A stretch of 64,000 nt of DNA from Larix kaempferi. Its lineage: Eukaryota > Streptophyta > Pinopsida > Pinales > Pinaceae. Location: contig BSBM01000106.1 in the NCBI GenBank assembly GCA_027924585.1, forward strand, positions 36,459,001 to 36,523,000, read 5' to 3'. This document shows positions 1-11,202 of the stretch, piece after piece. A program made the position numbers and the translations under genes. Each line of letters starts with the position of its first letter. Position 1 is the first letter of the stretch. The notes below the pieces were generated by a model, which was not told the DNA's origin, made no database searches, and worked only from the letters and a program-made list of their open reading frames with translations.

Positions 1-520
1 TTGCCCTGAGGAGACTAGTTAATATTTACAACCTTGAACTTCTATTACTACAAGAATAATTGGAAATTGGTGACACTATTGTACATGAACTGAAGTCTCT
101 ATTACCTGGATGGGATTTCAACAGTCTTGATGATGTGGGATGCTCTGGTGGTTTGCTTACTGGATGGAACACTAATACTATGTCCTATATATATTGTTGG
201 GTCATTTCACATAGCTTGGGAGATGATTTTTGATGCAGGGATCTTAGCCCTTTTTTTACCTTGCTCAATCCATATGGTCCCCATACGAGCATAATGGATT
301 TTTGGGACAATTTATGTGCAACGATATTCTAGCTCGTGATCTAAACTTTTAAATAGGTGAGGCTGAGACATGGGGTGAAACTTGCCACAAAGATCCACTC
401 TCTAATCACTTCTCCAGAAATATTGAGGAGATGTCTATTTTCGATCTGTCCCCCATTACTCTCAAGCCTACATGGAGGAATAAGTGTACTGGATCATAGG
501 CTATAACAAAAACATTTGAA
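1..520 (+). pseudogene. LINE-A endonuclease domain remnant
   Basis: Translation in shifting frames gives pieces typical of the apurinic-like endonuclease of plant L1 elements: a segment ending GCSGGLLTGWN near 145-170, then an NPYGPHT-like segment near 265-290. Frames change and stops are frequent, so no product is possible. The N-terminal part lies outside the window. The domain assignment rests on recognition of short motifs only. Confidence 0.5.
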
Positions 521-855
521 CGATACCTTATTAATGAAGGAATGATGCTTTCTATTCCATTAATTAAGCAATGGGTTGGAGATGAAATATATTCTTACCA
601 CTTTCCTGTCTTTATGGAGTTTAAAGGGGATTTGGACAAGCCACCCCCCCCTTCAAATTCAATGCAAGTTGGCTTCATGATGCAGGTTTACTCAATCTGG
701 TTAAGTCCACATGGGTCCCTTATAGAGAAATTTATTTATCCTTAGTTGTTGTTCAATTCATTAATAAAATTAAGAATCTTAAGGCTAGTGTTATCCCATG
801 GATATATAGTAACAAGAAAAATAAGGAAAAGGAGATCCTTTTTGTATAATGTCAG

Positions 856-1239
856 TTGGATGCTTTCTACTCTTCATCTCCTGAAGGTTTCATCATGAAT
901 GATAAAAAATTTCAAATCTTGGGACTAGATTCTAGTAGAAGGACTCTTCTAATGGAAGAGGAGGCCTCTCTTAGACTTAGAAGCTGGGATAGTTGGATTA
1001 AAAAAGGTGATAGTAACTCTAAGTTTTTTCATAATTTAATTAAGCACATAATTCACACCAACTCTATTTGGGAAATCAAAGACGAAAACATGAATATGGT
1101 CTTTGGATTTCATGATATTTCCCATGTAGGAGTGGATAATTTTTCCAGTTTGTACAAGGAGGACCTTGAATCATCAATTGCATCCATGATGGAGGTTATT
1201 TCCCATTATCCTCATCTTGTCACTGATGATCAGAATTAG
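856..1239 (+). pseudogene. LINE-A endonuclease-RT linker
   Basis: An open stretch of 127 codons contains the segment conserved between endonuclease and reverse transcriptase in plant L1 elements: RSWDSWIKKGDSNSKFFHNL (residues about 42-61), followed by a region rich in acidic residues. It ends at a stop just before the RT domain. The product would have been part of the ORF2 polyprotein that nicks target DNA and primes cDNA synthesis. It is a fragment of LINE-A, not a separate gene. Confidence 0.8.
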
Positions 1240-1275
1240 ACCTTATATGCTCCTATCTCTAAAGAAGAATTATTA

Positions 1276-2110
1276 GTGGCAATCCATTCAATGCAACACG
1301 ATAAGATCCCAGGACCGACGGATGGCCTTCTGAGTCCTTTTCAAGTATTTTTGATGACATTGGTGAATACCTTCTTGCTGTTCTAGAAGAATCCAAAAAA
1401 AGGGTAGAGTGATAGCTCCTTTCAACTCCACCTTCCTTACCCTGATTCCAATAGTTGACACAGTGAAGCACATAGAAGACCTTAGGCCTATCTCCTTATG
1501 TAATTGTGTATATAAACTTATTGCAAAAGTTATAGCTACTAGAATGAAGGGGATCCTGTCTAAAGTGATCACTCCATAACAATTTGCTTTCTTGGAAGGC
1601 AGACAGATAAATGATGCCATAAGCATTGCATAGGAATTCTTAAAATCTTCCAAGCAAATCCATACTCCTATTGTTGTCATCAAAGTTGACCTTTCCAAAG
1701 CATACGACAGGGTGAACTGGACATTTCTTAGATTTGTTCTTTTACATATTGGTTTTGAGCTTCCCATAGTGAACTGGATTCTATCCTGTGTGCAATCAGT
1801 GAGCTTCACGATATTGATTAATGGATCTACCTCCACTTTTTTTAGGCCTGGTAGAGGCTTAAGGAAAGGATGTCCACATGCTCCACTTATCTTCCTCTTA
1901 ATCATGGAAGGACTTAGTAGACTCATCTCGACTGCTAGAGCCAATGGAAAACTTAAAGGTTTTCATCTTTGGGGAACCATGTTCATTACACACCTCCTAT
2001 TTGTTGACAATATTTTATTGTTCTCTAATCGATCCAAAAGAGAGTTTCTAAAGTTCAAAGGGATATTGGAGCTATTTTCAGCTGCTACAAGTATGCTCTG
2101 TAATCCTTGA
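1276..2110 (+). pseudogene. LINE-A reverse transcriptase, catalytic motif lost
   Basis: The RT begins with a KIPGPTDG-type segment near 1300 and continues with a PISLCNCVYKLIAKV segment near 1486. A GRQINDAIS segment (near 1600) and KVDLSKAYDRVNW (1684-1720) follow, then a GLRKGCPHAP segment near 1857. The catalytic box, normally FADD in plant LINEs, reads FVDN at about 2001-2012, so an active-site aspartate is gone. Stops occur near 1384, 1578 and 1630; the last is a TAG where the family has glutamine. Without repair this is not an active polymerase. The rest of ORF2 lies beyond Copia-A. Confidence 0.85.
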
Positions 2111-2222
2111 ACGTCCTCTTGATCTTTTCTTTATATGGAGCAACATAATATGGATTGGATGATTGAACAAATAGGATTTGAGTTCTATGATATATATTTG
2201 GTTATAAATTACCTGATATTTG

Positions 2223-2730
2223 TGGAGCCAGATCTTCCAGTCTCATAGATGATATTGTCCCAGCTGTGTACCCCAGCTTTATATGATATGCAAAAGGACT
2301 GTACACTAGTTCCCCAACCTTGGGGTTCTGGGGCAAAGCCCCCGATGAAACTTTTTTGGGTTGTTTTCGCCAACAGTTTATGGGCCCATGGTTTTGAGTA
2401 ACCCATGGTATTTTCCCATTATATTTCCCCTTTATAAGAAAGACATTGTAATACGGCTAGGGAAGATGTATTAGGTATTATTCATTGTAAATATCTCTGA
2501 GATCGTGAAGAGAGACTGTGAGACAGTGAAGAGGAAGTGCAGCAGATGTGCTGCAGGTTGTATCCCTTCATTTGTTGGATGGTATAATAATAAGGACTGC
2601 CAATTTCAGTGTGGACTTAGCCCATCTTGGGTGAACCATGATATATTGGTGTCTCTCTTGTAATGTGTTTGTGTGATTATATTTGCATTTCTGTTTATTG
2701 TTATTGCTCTGCGATCCTGTTTTTCTAACA
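2223..2730 (+). repeat. Copia-A 5' LTR
   Basis: This 508-bp repeat is matched without length change by 59373-59880. It carries a TATA-like tataagaaa near 2434 and ends ttttctaaca at 2730, immediately before the primer site. The start at 2223 was chosen because it leaves the matching TSD ATTTG on both sides. The nine bases before it look alike in both copies but are less well conserved. Confidence 0.9.
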
Positions 2731-2732
2731 AT

Positions 2733-2744
2733 TGGTATTAGATC
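2733..2744 (+). promoter_or_regulatory. Copia-A primer binding site
   Basis: TGGTATTAGATC begins two bases after the 5' LTR. It is a near match to the TGGTATCAGAGC site that pairs with the 3' end of initiator tRNA-Met in most plant Copia elements. Confidence 0.8.
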
Positions 2745-2780
2745 CAAAGGTCTATTTGGCAGATAAACCCGCAGGAAACT

Positions 2781-4033
2781 ATGGTTTATGGTACGAGTGG
2801 GAGCAATGGTGGAAGAGGGAAAGTTTAAGGTCGAGAAATTTAATGGCCAAAACTACAAGTTATGGAAGATGCAAATGGAGGACTATCTGTACCAGTAGGA
2901 TCTATTCTTACCGTTGGGAGGAAGAGCAAAGCAACCAGCGACTATGAAGGACGAAGAATGGGAGGTTCTTGATAGAAAGGCATTGGGAACAATACGATTG
3001 TCCCTGGATTCGTCAGTGGCTTTCAATATCTCAAAAGAAAAGACAACGGAGGGTTTTATGAGCACATTAGGTAAGCTGTATGAAAAACCCTCGGTCTCCA
3101 ACAAGGTATTTCAATGAAGCGTTTATTTAATATGAAGATGTTTGAAGGTGGATCTGTTGTTGATCATTTAAATGAATTTAATATGGTTACAAATCAACTA
3201 AGTTCTATAAGTGTGAACTTTGATGATGAGGTAAGGGCTCTTCTAATCTTGTGTTCATTGCCAGAAAGCTAGAACGGCTTGGTCATGGCTGTAAGTAACT
3301 CTGTCTCTAGTTCAAACACCTTGATATTTGATGATGTTGTTAGTGTTATTCTTAGCGAGGAAATGCGAAGAAAAATCATAGGTGAGACATCAGGTAATGC
3401 GTTGACCATGGAGAGTAGGTAAAGACAAAAGGAGAGAGGAAAGAGCCAACGTAATCGTGGCAAGTTTAAAATGGGCAAATCCAAGTCTAGACTGGGAAAA
3501 ATAGAGTGCTAGAACTGTGGAAAGAAATGACATCTGAAGAAAGAATGCAGATCTATAAAGAAGAAAGGAGATGGATAGCAGGAAACTACCCAGGAAGCAA
3601 ATGTAGCAGGTGATGTGTTACAAGATGATTTGATTCTTGCATTAGATAATACTAGTGATTATTGGGTAGTAGATTCAGGGGCTTCATGTCATGCTACACC
3701 CCATAGGAAATATTTTCATGATTATGTTCCAGGTGACTTTGGACAGGTCTTATTGGGTGATGATGAGCCATATAAAATTGTTGGAATGGGTAAGGTATGG
3801 ATACAATTTAAGAATGGAACTAAATGGATGCTAAATGATGTTAGGCATATTCCTGCTATGAAAAGAAATATGATCTCAACAGGGCAGTTGGGAGATGGCG
3901 GCTGTCTATCTACATTTGGAGAAGCATGGTGTAAGATCACTAAAGGATCAATGGTGATAGAAAAAGGAGACAGGGTAGGTATGTTGTATTTATGTCCTCA
4001 TAATACTGACCATTCTATCTCTTTAGCTTCCAC
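2781..4033 (+). pseudogene. Copia-A gag-protease, 5' part of pol, interrupted by the CACTA
   Basis: This is the Gag and protease part of a Copia polyprotein. The ATG at 2781 starts a Gly/Ser-rich leader, then a KFNGQNYKLWKMQM-type Gag N-terminus after a 1-base shift near 2822. A second shift lies near 3110, after which one frame runs to 4033. A CCHC knuckle (C-x2-C-x4-H-x4-C) sits at about 3507-3548 with two stops inside it. The aspartic protease motif VDSGASCHAT is at about 3670-3700. In-frame stops occur at 2900, 3270, 3510 and 3528. The frame runs straight into the CACTA end at 4034 and is continued in phase at 56628. Confidence 0.88.
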
Positions 4034-4047
4034 CACTACAACCAAAT
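4034..4047 (+). repeat. CACTA left terminal inverted repeat
   Basis: CACTACAACCAAAT pairs inverted with 56611-56624. The first nine bases are identical and two of the next five differ. The TSD CAC lies immediately to its left. Confidence 0.9.
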
Positions 4048-4069
4048 ACCCTTTGGCGACGGTTTTGGC

Positions 4070-4775
4070 TTGTGGCGGTTTTGCTAAACCCCCCCCACAA
4101 TGTTTTTTAGGTATTTGGGGGTGGTTCTTCAAAACCCCCCTCAAAAGTATCGAAAATTGGACTTTTGGGGGCGGTTTTTAAAAAACCCCCCTAAAAAGTC
4201 CAATTTTCAGGATTTTTGGGGGCAGTTTTGTAAACCCCCCCGCAAAGTCCAATTCTTAATAATTTTGGGGGCAGTTGGTTAAAAATGCCCCCCGAGAGTC
4301 CAATTTTCAATACTTTTGGGGGCGGTTGTGGAAACCCCACCCCCAAAAGTATTGACCCCCTAAAAGTGGCTTGCGACGATCTTGCTAAACCCCCCCCCAA
4401 AATGGTTTTTAACGGTATTTGGTGGCGGTCCTTAAAAACCCCCCTCAAAAGTCCTTAGAATTTGACTTTTGGGGGCGGTTGTTAAGAACCCCCTTCAAAA
4501 GTCCTTAGAATTTGACTTTTGGGGGTGGTCCTTAAGAACCCCCCTCAAAAATCCTTAGAATTTGACTGTTGGGGGCGTTTTTTAAAAAATCCCCCCAAAA
4601 GTCCAAAAGTCCAATAGGACTTTTGGGGAGGGTTTGGAAAGACCCCCCCAAAAGTCTTGTTGGACTTTTGAACTTTTGGGGGGGGGGTTTGGAAAGACCC
4701 CCCAAAAGTCTTGTTGGACTTTTGGAATTTTATTTTTTGGGGGGGGGGTTGGAGATCCACACCCTCAAAATATTT
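4070..4775. repeat. CACTA left subterminal array of G/C-tract hairpin units
   Basis: About a dozen units of 50-70 bp have the plan G5-8, cggtt or ggtt, A/T stretch, C5-8, aaagtcc. The G tract and the C tract of each unit are complementary, so each can fold as a short hairpin or a G-rich structure. Subterminal repeats of this kind are the binding sites of the TNPA-type protein in known CACTA elements; that role here is inference. Open frames across the array on both strands are shadows of the repeat. Confidence 0.85.
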
Positions 4776-5049
4776 TTATCATCATCCTATGAGCTGCGGA
4801 AGGCATTTCCCTAAGGCCAATTAGGCATATTTTACTATACTTGGAAATTTTTTTATCTTCTCCTAGGCTTGGTCTAATTTCCCTAAACCACTATTTTGGC
4901 AGGTCCATAAATTCTTCTTCAGGGTGATCTCTTTGGACAAACTGAGACCATGGTTGAGTAGACAAAACAACAGCCTACAATATCTCCATGTGTTGTCGGC
5001 ATTTTCTTCAACACACAATTTGTGCCAGGCATCCTCTCAGGGCTACTTG

Positions 5050-5480
5050 GACCCCATGCTTGGGTTCAAAATTGATTTTTTGGGGATAGAGTATAATAAT
5101 GCTGCCGAACTAGATCAAGGTCTTCACCAAGGAATACTGCTCACGTGTAAAAAAAATGGACCCCTCTAATCGTGGAAGGTGATTCCAAGATCATTCTCCA
5201 CATGGCTGCTGAGATGCACCGTGGCAAATCAAGCTCCAAAGTGGTGTCGTTGTGGCGGTTGGAAGGCTCTATCTTCCTTGTTGGGCATAGTGCTTTTCTT
5301 CTCCCACGTCAAGTTGATCTGCTGGCCAATGACAGGAGCAGTGTTCACATGGCTGCCTACTCTTATATGTGGGACGATTTGATAGAAGCAGTTTTTCGGG
5401 ATGGCCGCCTGCTCTTATACGTGGGACAATTTGACATGATGGTTTTTTGTGTAAGAAGACATCATGCTGACGATAATTGG
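5050..5480 (+). pseudogene. RNase H (RVT_3-like) remnant of LINE-B
   Basis: The translation contains EYNNAAELDQGLHQGI (about 5088-5137), then after a 1-base shift IVEGDSKIILHMAAEMHRGK (about 5168-5227). A QVDLLANDRSS segment (about 5310-5342) follows. This matches the C-terminal RNase H of plant LINE ORF2, with the acidic NNxAE and EGDS motifs and a late D before the end. It would have removed RNA from the cDNA hybrid. The frameshift near 5165 breaks it. Confidence 0.7.
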
Positions 5481-5755
5481 GACAGGTAACTCTGGCCTTT
5501 TGCAATTGTCCACGTCGACCTTTAAATCTTGTCTTTTCATCCTCCTTCGCAGTTCTTCGATGGGGGAAATGATGGAAGAAAATCAGAGCAAGCGTCACTT
5601 GCTGTACCTCCTTCAGTTATTAAGAGTTATTAAGATGTACCCGATTCATCATAACAGTTTGTGGCAGGCGAGAATAGATGGAGGCTTAAGGTGGCAACCG
5701 TGATCATCATTGCTGGTTTTCTGTAAGCATGCAAGTTTTGGTAATCTTGTTGATT

Positions 5756-6322
5756 ATGGAGCAAGCCTCTGGTGATAGGATGAAGGAGCCGCATGATACT
5801 AACTATCATCCTGAGGTTGGAGATAATTCCAGTCGCAATAGGAAGAGAGGGCATGGGGATTCTCCGGGGGAGCCGGGTGGTGGTCTGTCTCGTGCCTCTT
5901 AGGGGGCTCCTAGGGAGGAAACTTCCTTCACTCTTAACATCCCCTTGGAAATCCAGAGGGACATCAATGACTATGAACAACAATGGTGGGCTCGTCTGAG
6001 TAGGGAAACCCTGGTGGGGGAGCGTAAGCAGTTGGAGAATTGGATCATTGATCTTGGAAACACGACAGGGTGCATTAGTCTTTAGGAGCGCACTGTTGCA
6101 CTTTTTTGGATGATGAAAAACTTGGTTGGCTATGCCATTCGCGATAGGCATCCTCTTAGAGATGGAAATGTGCAGCTTCTCTTTGAAGAGTCTTGTGTGA
6201 TTCACCGGAAGCTGGATTTCCTTCTGTCTGCCATGGCGCTTCAGCCTCCTCCATGCGCTGCTTCTTCTTCCAGCTTTCGCCATCTGGGGAGTTCTCCAGA
6301 AGCTCCTTATATAGTTCGCTGA
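5756..6322 (+). pseudogene. Unrecognised reading frame in the 3' half of LINE-B (189 codons, two stops)
   Basis: From the ATG at 5756 one frame runs to TGA at 6320-6322, interrupted only by TAG codons near 5900 and 6083. The encoded protein would be hydrophilic, with a Lys/Arg/Gly/Pro-rich stretch (NRKRGHGDSPGEPGGG) near residue 28. A WW-containing segment near residue 68 and a Ser/Pro-rich tail follow. I do not recognise the family. It follows RNase H in the position where LINEs usually have only 3' UTR, so it could be an element-specific ORF, transduced sequence or chance. Confidence 0.4.
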
Positions 6323-6690
6323 TGTCTGGGTGGGTGGGTGTTTATTTGGGGGGCCTGGGGCTAGCTGGTTTAACATTTATCTTATGTATCAGTGGTTATG
6401 GAGCTGGGGTGTCTATTATGATTGGATGTCTATATTTATGCTCTTTGGCCTACGAGCCTATGGGAAGAAAGTATTTGGTTTTGTGGTTTTTGGTAATTCT
6501 GTGGTTTTTTGTCTATTCCGGTAGAAGGTTCGTCTCGGTTACTGCGGAAATAGTCTTTAGATGTGCCACGAGGGTGTGTGTCTGTTTTGATGAACAATTC
6601 TGAGCTTCAGCCAGATTGCTCCTTTTTTAATTCCTCCTTTTAATATAATGAAAAATATCCTTACTTCCAAAAAAAAAGGCTACTTGGAAA

Positions 6691-8160
6691 GGTGTTTAGT
6701 ATTCCCAAAGGATTATTCTTCCATATCACAGTCATGATAAGTGTATTTTTGTGTTTTAAGTAACTGTAAGTACTGTTCTCTGCTTTTAAAAAGTTGATTT
6801 CTGATGAGGTAAGTGTTCAAATAAAAGCTAATATTTTTTTGATAATGCATGATGCTAAGAATGTATCTTCTAATGCATACTTTAACCATTCCTTTGACAA
6901 AAAGACATACTTTAACCATTCCTTTGAAGTTGTCATAGGACTCTTTGTAAAATTACTTAGGGTAATGTGATAAATTTGAATATTAGTTTAAATTGGATTG
7001 AAAACGACTCTTCATAATGAATTATATGATATGAACATATAACTAAGAATGCCAGGTTTGATATGATTTACATTATAACATAGATCCCTATTCTTGGAGA
7101 ATTATGTTATGATATGATTGCTAGATGAAAGTCGAGATTGCAAACGTATGTATTCTTCTTTTCACTGGTTGATTTCTAAGTGTCTCTGCTGATTTAAAAT
7201 TTGAAACCTTTGTGTACGATCTCTATAACTGAATGCATCCTTGAAATGGTTTTTTCTGCAAGATTGAATGTCAGTTCAAATGCGTTTGAATGGCTTGCAA
7301 TGCACCTTCATGGTAGAAATGTTGAGTTAAAATGGAGTATGTTTTTGTATTTGAATCTTTCGAGAAATCCATTGATCAAAATATGTATGTTATTATTGGT
7401 TGGGATAGATCCGTGATTGCAGAACATTGCAATTATTGGTTGGGATAGAGATGTGATTGCAAAACGCTGCAATTATTGGTAATGAGCGAGTGAATTGATT
7501 AAGAGGACAGGCCGAATGCGTCCCCTGCATCTGTTAAATTGAAGTTTACTGTCGAGGCCAAATCCATTGAAAGGATTTGGCCAAGATGTCTCTGAATTGC
7601 TTAACCAACAGATTCCTTAAAAACCAATCACGTTAGTAAGATTCAACAAAGACAATCTGATCTAATTGCAGTGCTGATTGCATTGAGGTAATGCATATTG
7701 CTGTGTAAATATTTTTTTTATAATATAAGCCGTATTTTCTAAAAAAAGTGAAAATTATTGACTTAAAAAGTGAAAAGTGTTTTGTCGTTGCATATAATGT
7801 AGATTAATCTTATTAATTGCATATAGTTGTCCTTCATTCATGTTCTCTAAAATAGTAAAAAAGTTGGACGAATTTTCCCATACTTAGCCAATTTCTTGAT
7901 TTTCACTAAGTTGTCGTATCTCTCCAGAATGATTCATAATGTAACAATGATTTCAGCTTCATGCCACATCATCATCTATGCCATGCATGCATCAATATCA
8001 TTATTGCGGGCATCAACCTTAATGTGGGCATCACTTAGCTCCTTTACAACACTTAGCCATTTTTCCTTTGTCTTTAGTATGCAAAATAACATTTTTCTTC
8101 TATTTTGGCAGGTTGATATTTTCCTTATCTGATCACCATAAGAAAAACCAAGAGGATGGC
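6691..8160. other. AT-rich CACTA-internal stretch, no gene seen
   Basis: I find no supported gene in this stretch. Two small tandem duplications stand out: catactttaaccattccttt at about 6875 and 6905, and a roughly 50-bp duplication at about 7390-7490 containing attattggttgggatagat in both copies. Confidence 0.5.
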
Positions 8161-9240
8161 TAGATATCCATTTCAATAATGAATAGGACCATATGGAGAG
8201 CATTGATGGAGAGCGCTGATACCGATGAGCAAAGAAATAATGAGTATTCAATGAGGAATTGGAGGAATCCCAGTTTCCATAAGTAGGAAAAATGGACAAA
8301 TTTAGGTGTTGCAGCTGCTCGAAACATGAAGAATATGCACTTTTGGAGGTGTTGCAGCTGCTCGAAATAGGAAAATTGGACAAATTTAGGTGTTGCAGCT
8401 GCTTGAAATAGGAAAAATAGGCACTTTTGGAGGTGTCGCAAAACCTCAAAATAGGAAAAATAGATAACTGTTGGAGAGCGCTGATACCGATGGAGAGTGT
8501 TGATGGAGAGTGCTGATACCGATTAGAAAAGAAATAATGAGTATTCAATGAGGAATTGGCGGAGTCACAGTTGCCAAAAGTAGGAAAAATGGACAAATTT
8601 AGGTGTTGCAGCTACTCGAAACAGGAAGAATAGGCACTGTTGGAGGTGCCGCAGCTGCTTGAAATAGGAAAATTGGACAAATTTAGGTGTTGTAGATGCT
8701 TGAAATAGGAAAAATAGGCACTTTTGGAGGTGTCGTAGCTGCTCGAAATAGGAAAAATAGATAATTGTTGGAGAGCACTGATACCGATGGAGAGCATTGA
8801 TGGAGAGAACTGATACTCATGAGAAAAGAAATAATGATTATTCAATGAGGAATTAGCGGAGTCGCAATTGCAAAAAGTAGGAAAAATGGACAAATTTTGG
8901 TGTTGCAGCTGCTTGAAATAGGAAAAATAGGCACTTTTAGAGGTGTCGCAGCTGCTTGAAATAGGAAAAATAGGCACTTTTAGAGGTGTCGCAGCTGCTT
9001 GAAATAGGAAAATTGGACAAATTTAGGTGTTGCAGTGGCTTGAAATAGGAAAAATAGGCACTTTTGGAGGTGTCGCAGCTTCTTGAAATAGGAAAAATGG
9101 ACAAATTTAGGTGTTGCAACTGCTTGAAATAGGAAAAATAGGCACTTTTGGAGGTGTTGCAGCTGCGGTAAAGAGAAATAAGCCATAGTTAGCGGTGTTG
9201 CAGCTGCACGAAATGGGAAAGATAGGCGATTTTGACAGAG
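8161..9240. repeat. GCAGCTGC minisatellite with a higher-order repeat of about 298 bp
   Basis: Short units of about 41-58 bp alternate between two types. One has gttgcagctgcttgaaata and ggacaaatttaggtg, the other gtcgcagctgcttgaaata and aataggcacttttggaggt. Longer blocks recur at about 8207, 8505 and 8802, each beginning ggagag and containing aagaaataatga and attcaatgaggaatt. This gives a higher-order period near 298 bp. Minus-strand frames across it encode FSYFKQLQHL-type repeats and are artefacts of the array. Confidence 0.85.
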
Positions 9241-9389
9241 TCTCTTGGGAAGATATCTGCTTAGATCAGGGTGAATGGAAGTAACTGACTCACCCCAGAT
9301 AACCCATAGAAAAACTATTCTCCTAATGAAAATCTGTAAATGGGAGGGATTGTTTTTTTTTGTAAATGTCTGCTTTTGGAAATAGAAGG

Positions 9390-10847
9390 TGTTGGTCACC
9401 CTATATACTAATTAATTACAACTAACACACAGGATGCTTAATATAAATTGTCAAACCCAGGGAAGTCTTTTATTTCAATGGAAATAAGCACAATCTATGC
9501 ATAAACATTTCAAGTAGTTGATTAACTGAATGGAGATAATAATCCTACATATCTGCTTAGCCAAACTCATTCCATAAAGAAAACTAATCTAACTCATACA
9601 TCTAGGATTCAAAGTGCAACTACCTTCGTACATAAATCAACCTAGTAGTTACTGATCTAAGAATAGAAATGAACTAGATTACTTTTGCAAGAATTTAAAT
9701 CCTATAATTATCAAACTACAGTATTCAATCTTTACCAAAATGATTCATCCAGCAACTACTGTAACTCAATCATAATCTTCCTAATCTATGAATTCAACTA
9801 AAGATACAACAACAACCAGAATTAGAAAATAAACTTGAACTCTAAATTGATAATCATTGGAAATCCCAGGAAGCATAAATACTGAAAGGAATTGGAGCTG
9901 ATCTTGGCTGTAACAACTATTGAACACACATGCATTAATCAAACTAACCTACACAGTCGACTGTCACACCACACAGTTGCAGCTATTTGTAATGCAAAGA
10001 ATAAACTACCAATAAAGAATGCAATCATAAATCTCTGTTGCAGCTATTAGAAATATGCCTAATGCAATTCCACAACACACAACAGGAAATGGATTAATCT
10101 AACTACCTACTTAACTTGGCAATCTCTTTGAGAAGGCGGGCCCTGACATTCTAACAGAGACGTAGTGAACTACCACGAATTAAGACACATAAATGGAAAT
10201 AACTCTGCTCTTCATTAAAAGATGGTAATCCACAGTATCAACCTTTGTTACAGCCCATACAAAATGATAATTATCCAACCCCAGACTTTGAAATCCTTCC
10301 CATATTTATACAAGAAAAATACAGTTCATGATCCACTAATTTCGTGCAGCAATGAAGATCTCTGATCTTCTTGCTGTAGAGTTACAACTAAACCGTTACA
10401 GCCATAATGAATGAGGCCGTTAATCATGAAGGATGCTGTTACACTAGCAGTTAATGGATCAACGGTTTAACAAATTGGGAGGCGTCCTGTCTATCGCAAC
10501 TATACTCTGTTCCAGCGACCTGTTATAGCTTCACGTGGAGAGATGCGATGTCCCTTGAAATATGAGGAATCAAATCAGAAGAGTAACAGCTGGCACCACG
10601 TATGATTCTTTCCCAAGGCATTGCGACTAATACACCTGTGATTTGATCTTAACTTAAAGAAATCAACACAAGTTAGCATAAATTGAAGGCTAGAATTCAT
10701 AACCATAACAATCTTAGGCATTTAATTAAATGAAACAATAATGATGTATACCTTATTAGGGCTGCTGATTAATTTGGAAAAAGGCATGTATATGGTTTAT
10801 GAAAGTAGGGTGTAACTGGGCAAAATGATGAAATAGGTAGCCCAACA
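9390..10847 (-). repeat. Gypsy 3' LTR (complete, 1458 bp)
   Basis: The repeat has TGTTGG/CCAACA ends. Its right 300 bp (from about 10542) is repeated at 15627-15955 with high identity. The polypurine tract abuts its inner edge, which makes it the 3' LTR of a minus-strand element. The left 1.15 kb has no second copy in the window because the other LTR is truncated. Confidence 0.85.
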
Positions 10848-10861
10848 TCTCCCCCCAACTA
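10848..10861 (-). promoter_or_regulatory. Gypsy polypurine tract
   Basis: On the minus strand the sequence is TAGTTGGGGGGAGA immediately before the LTR start TGTTGGGC. This is the expected plus-strand primer position and it fixes the element's orientation. Confidence 0.85.
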
Positions 10862-11202
10862 TCCAATTGCATGTACTCATGCAACATCCAATTAGTTTGA
10901 TCCTGACTCTGATCCTCATTCATATTATGCAAGTGAGGTTAAGGAATCAATTTTGACAATTAGCCATTGGAAACACTAGTTCTTGTGTGACATCCTCTCC
11001 TTACCCTTAGCAGCTTCGTCTTATATTGGAACTCACCAGATTTTCAATTGTGTTGGTCCTTGTGAAACAATATCTTTTCCTTATGTCCCTGTCTCAGCAT
11101 ATTTTTCCTGAGTTGTAATTCCAACAAAAAAGAAATTTTGAGGGCGCTGGTTCTTGTGTAACAACGTCCTATTTCTTGATTCTTTTGGCTTGCTGAATCG
11201 GC

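Larger units (their letters stand above)
1..2222 (+). mobile_element. LINE-A, 5' portion of an L1-type non-LTR retrotransposon (interrupted)
   Basis: This is the upstream part of a plant L1-like element read on the + strand: endonuclease remnant, endonuclease-RT linker, then reverse transcriptase. It begins before the window. It stops at 2222, where Copia-A is inserted, and resumes at 59881; the 5-bp word ATTTG stands at 2218-2222 and again at 59881-59885. Reading across the two flanks continues LINE-type sequence, which supports one element split by the insertion. Many stops and frameshifts show it is dead and the oldest layer of the nest. Confidence 0.85.
4848..6680 (+). mobile_element. LINE-B, 5'-truncated LINE inside the CACTA
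   Basis: The segment ends in an A tract (6669-6677) preceded by an aatataatgaaaaatatcc tail typical of plant LINE 3' ends. The 10-bp word TACTTGGAAA stands at 4838-4847 and at 6681-6690 and is the likely target-site duplication, offset by three bases from the A tract. Inside are an RNase H-like segment and a further broken reading frame. No RT is left, so the copy is 5'-truncated. The TSD is short enough that a chance match is possible. Confidence 0.65.

Noticed and set aside
2214-2222. Starting the Copia-A LTR at TGATAT (2214) with the partner at 59364
   Set aside because: It gives equal 517-bp LTRs but no matching TSD (TTACC against ATTTG). Starting at 2223 gives an exact ATTTG pair.
4100-4814. 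Proline- and phenylalanine-rich frames on both strands
   Set aside because: They are translations of the G/C-tract subterminal array of the CACTA, not genes.
5630-6376. 248-codon minus-strand frame
   Set aside because: It lies antisense to the 5756-6322 frame of LINE-B and has low-complexity Pro/Ser/His composition with no known motif.
8161-9240. CRISPR-like regular repeats
   Set aside because: Units abut as a minisatellite with no unique spacers and no cas-type genes, in eukaryotic retrotransposon-rich DNA.
8160-9399. Minus-strand frames of 60-206 codons with SSCDTSKSAYFSYFKQLQHL-type repeats
   Set aside because: They follow the minisatellite units exactly, change frame with unit length and have no independent coding signal.
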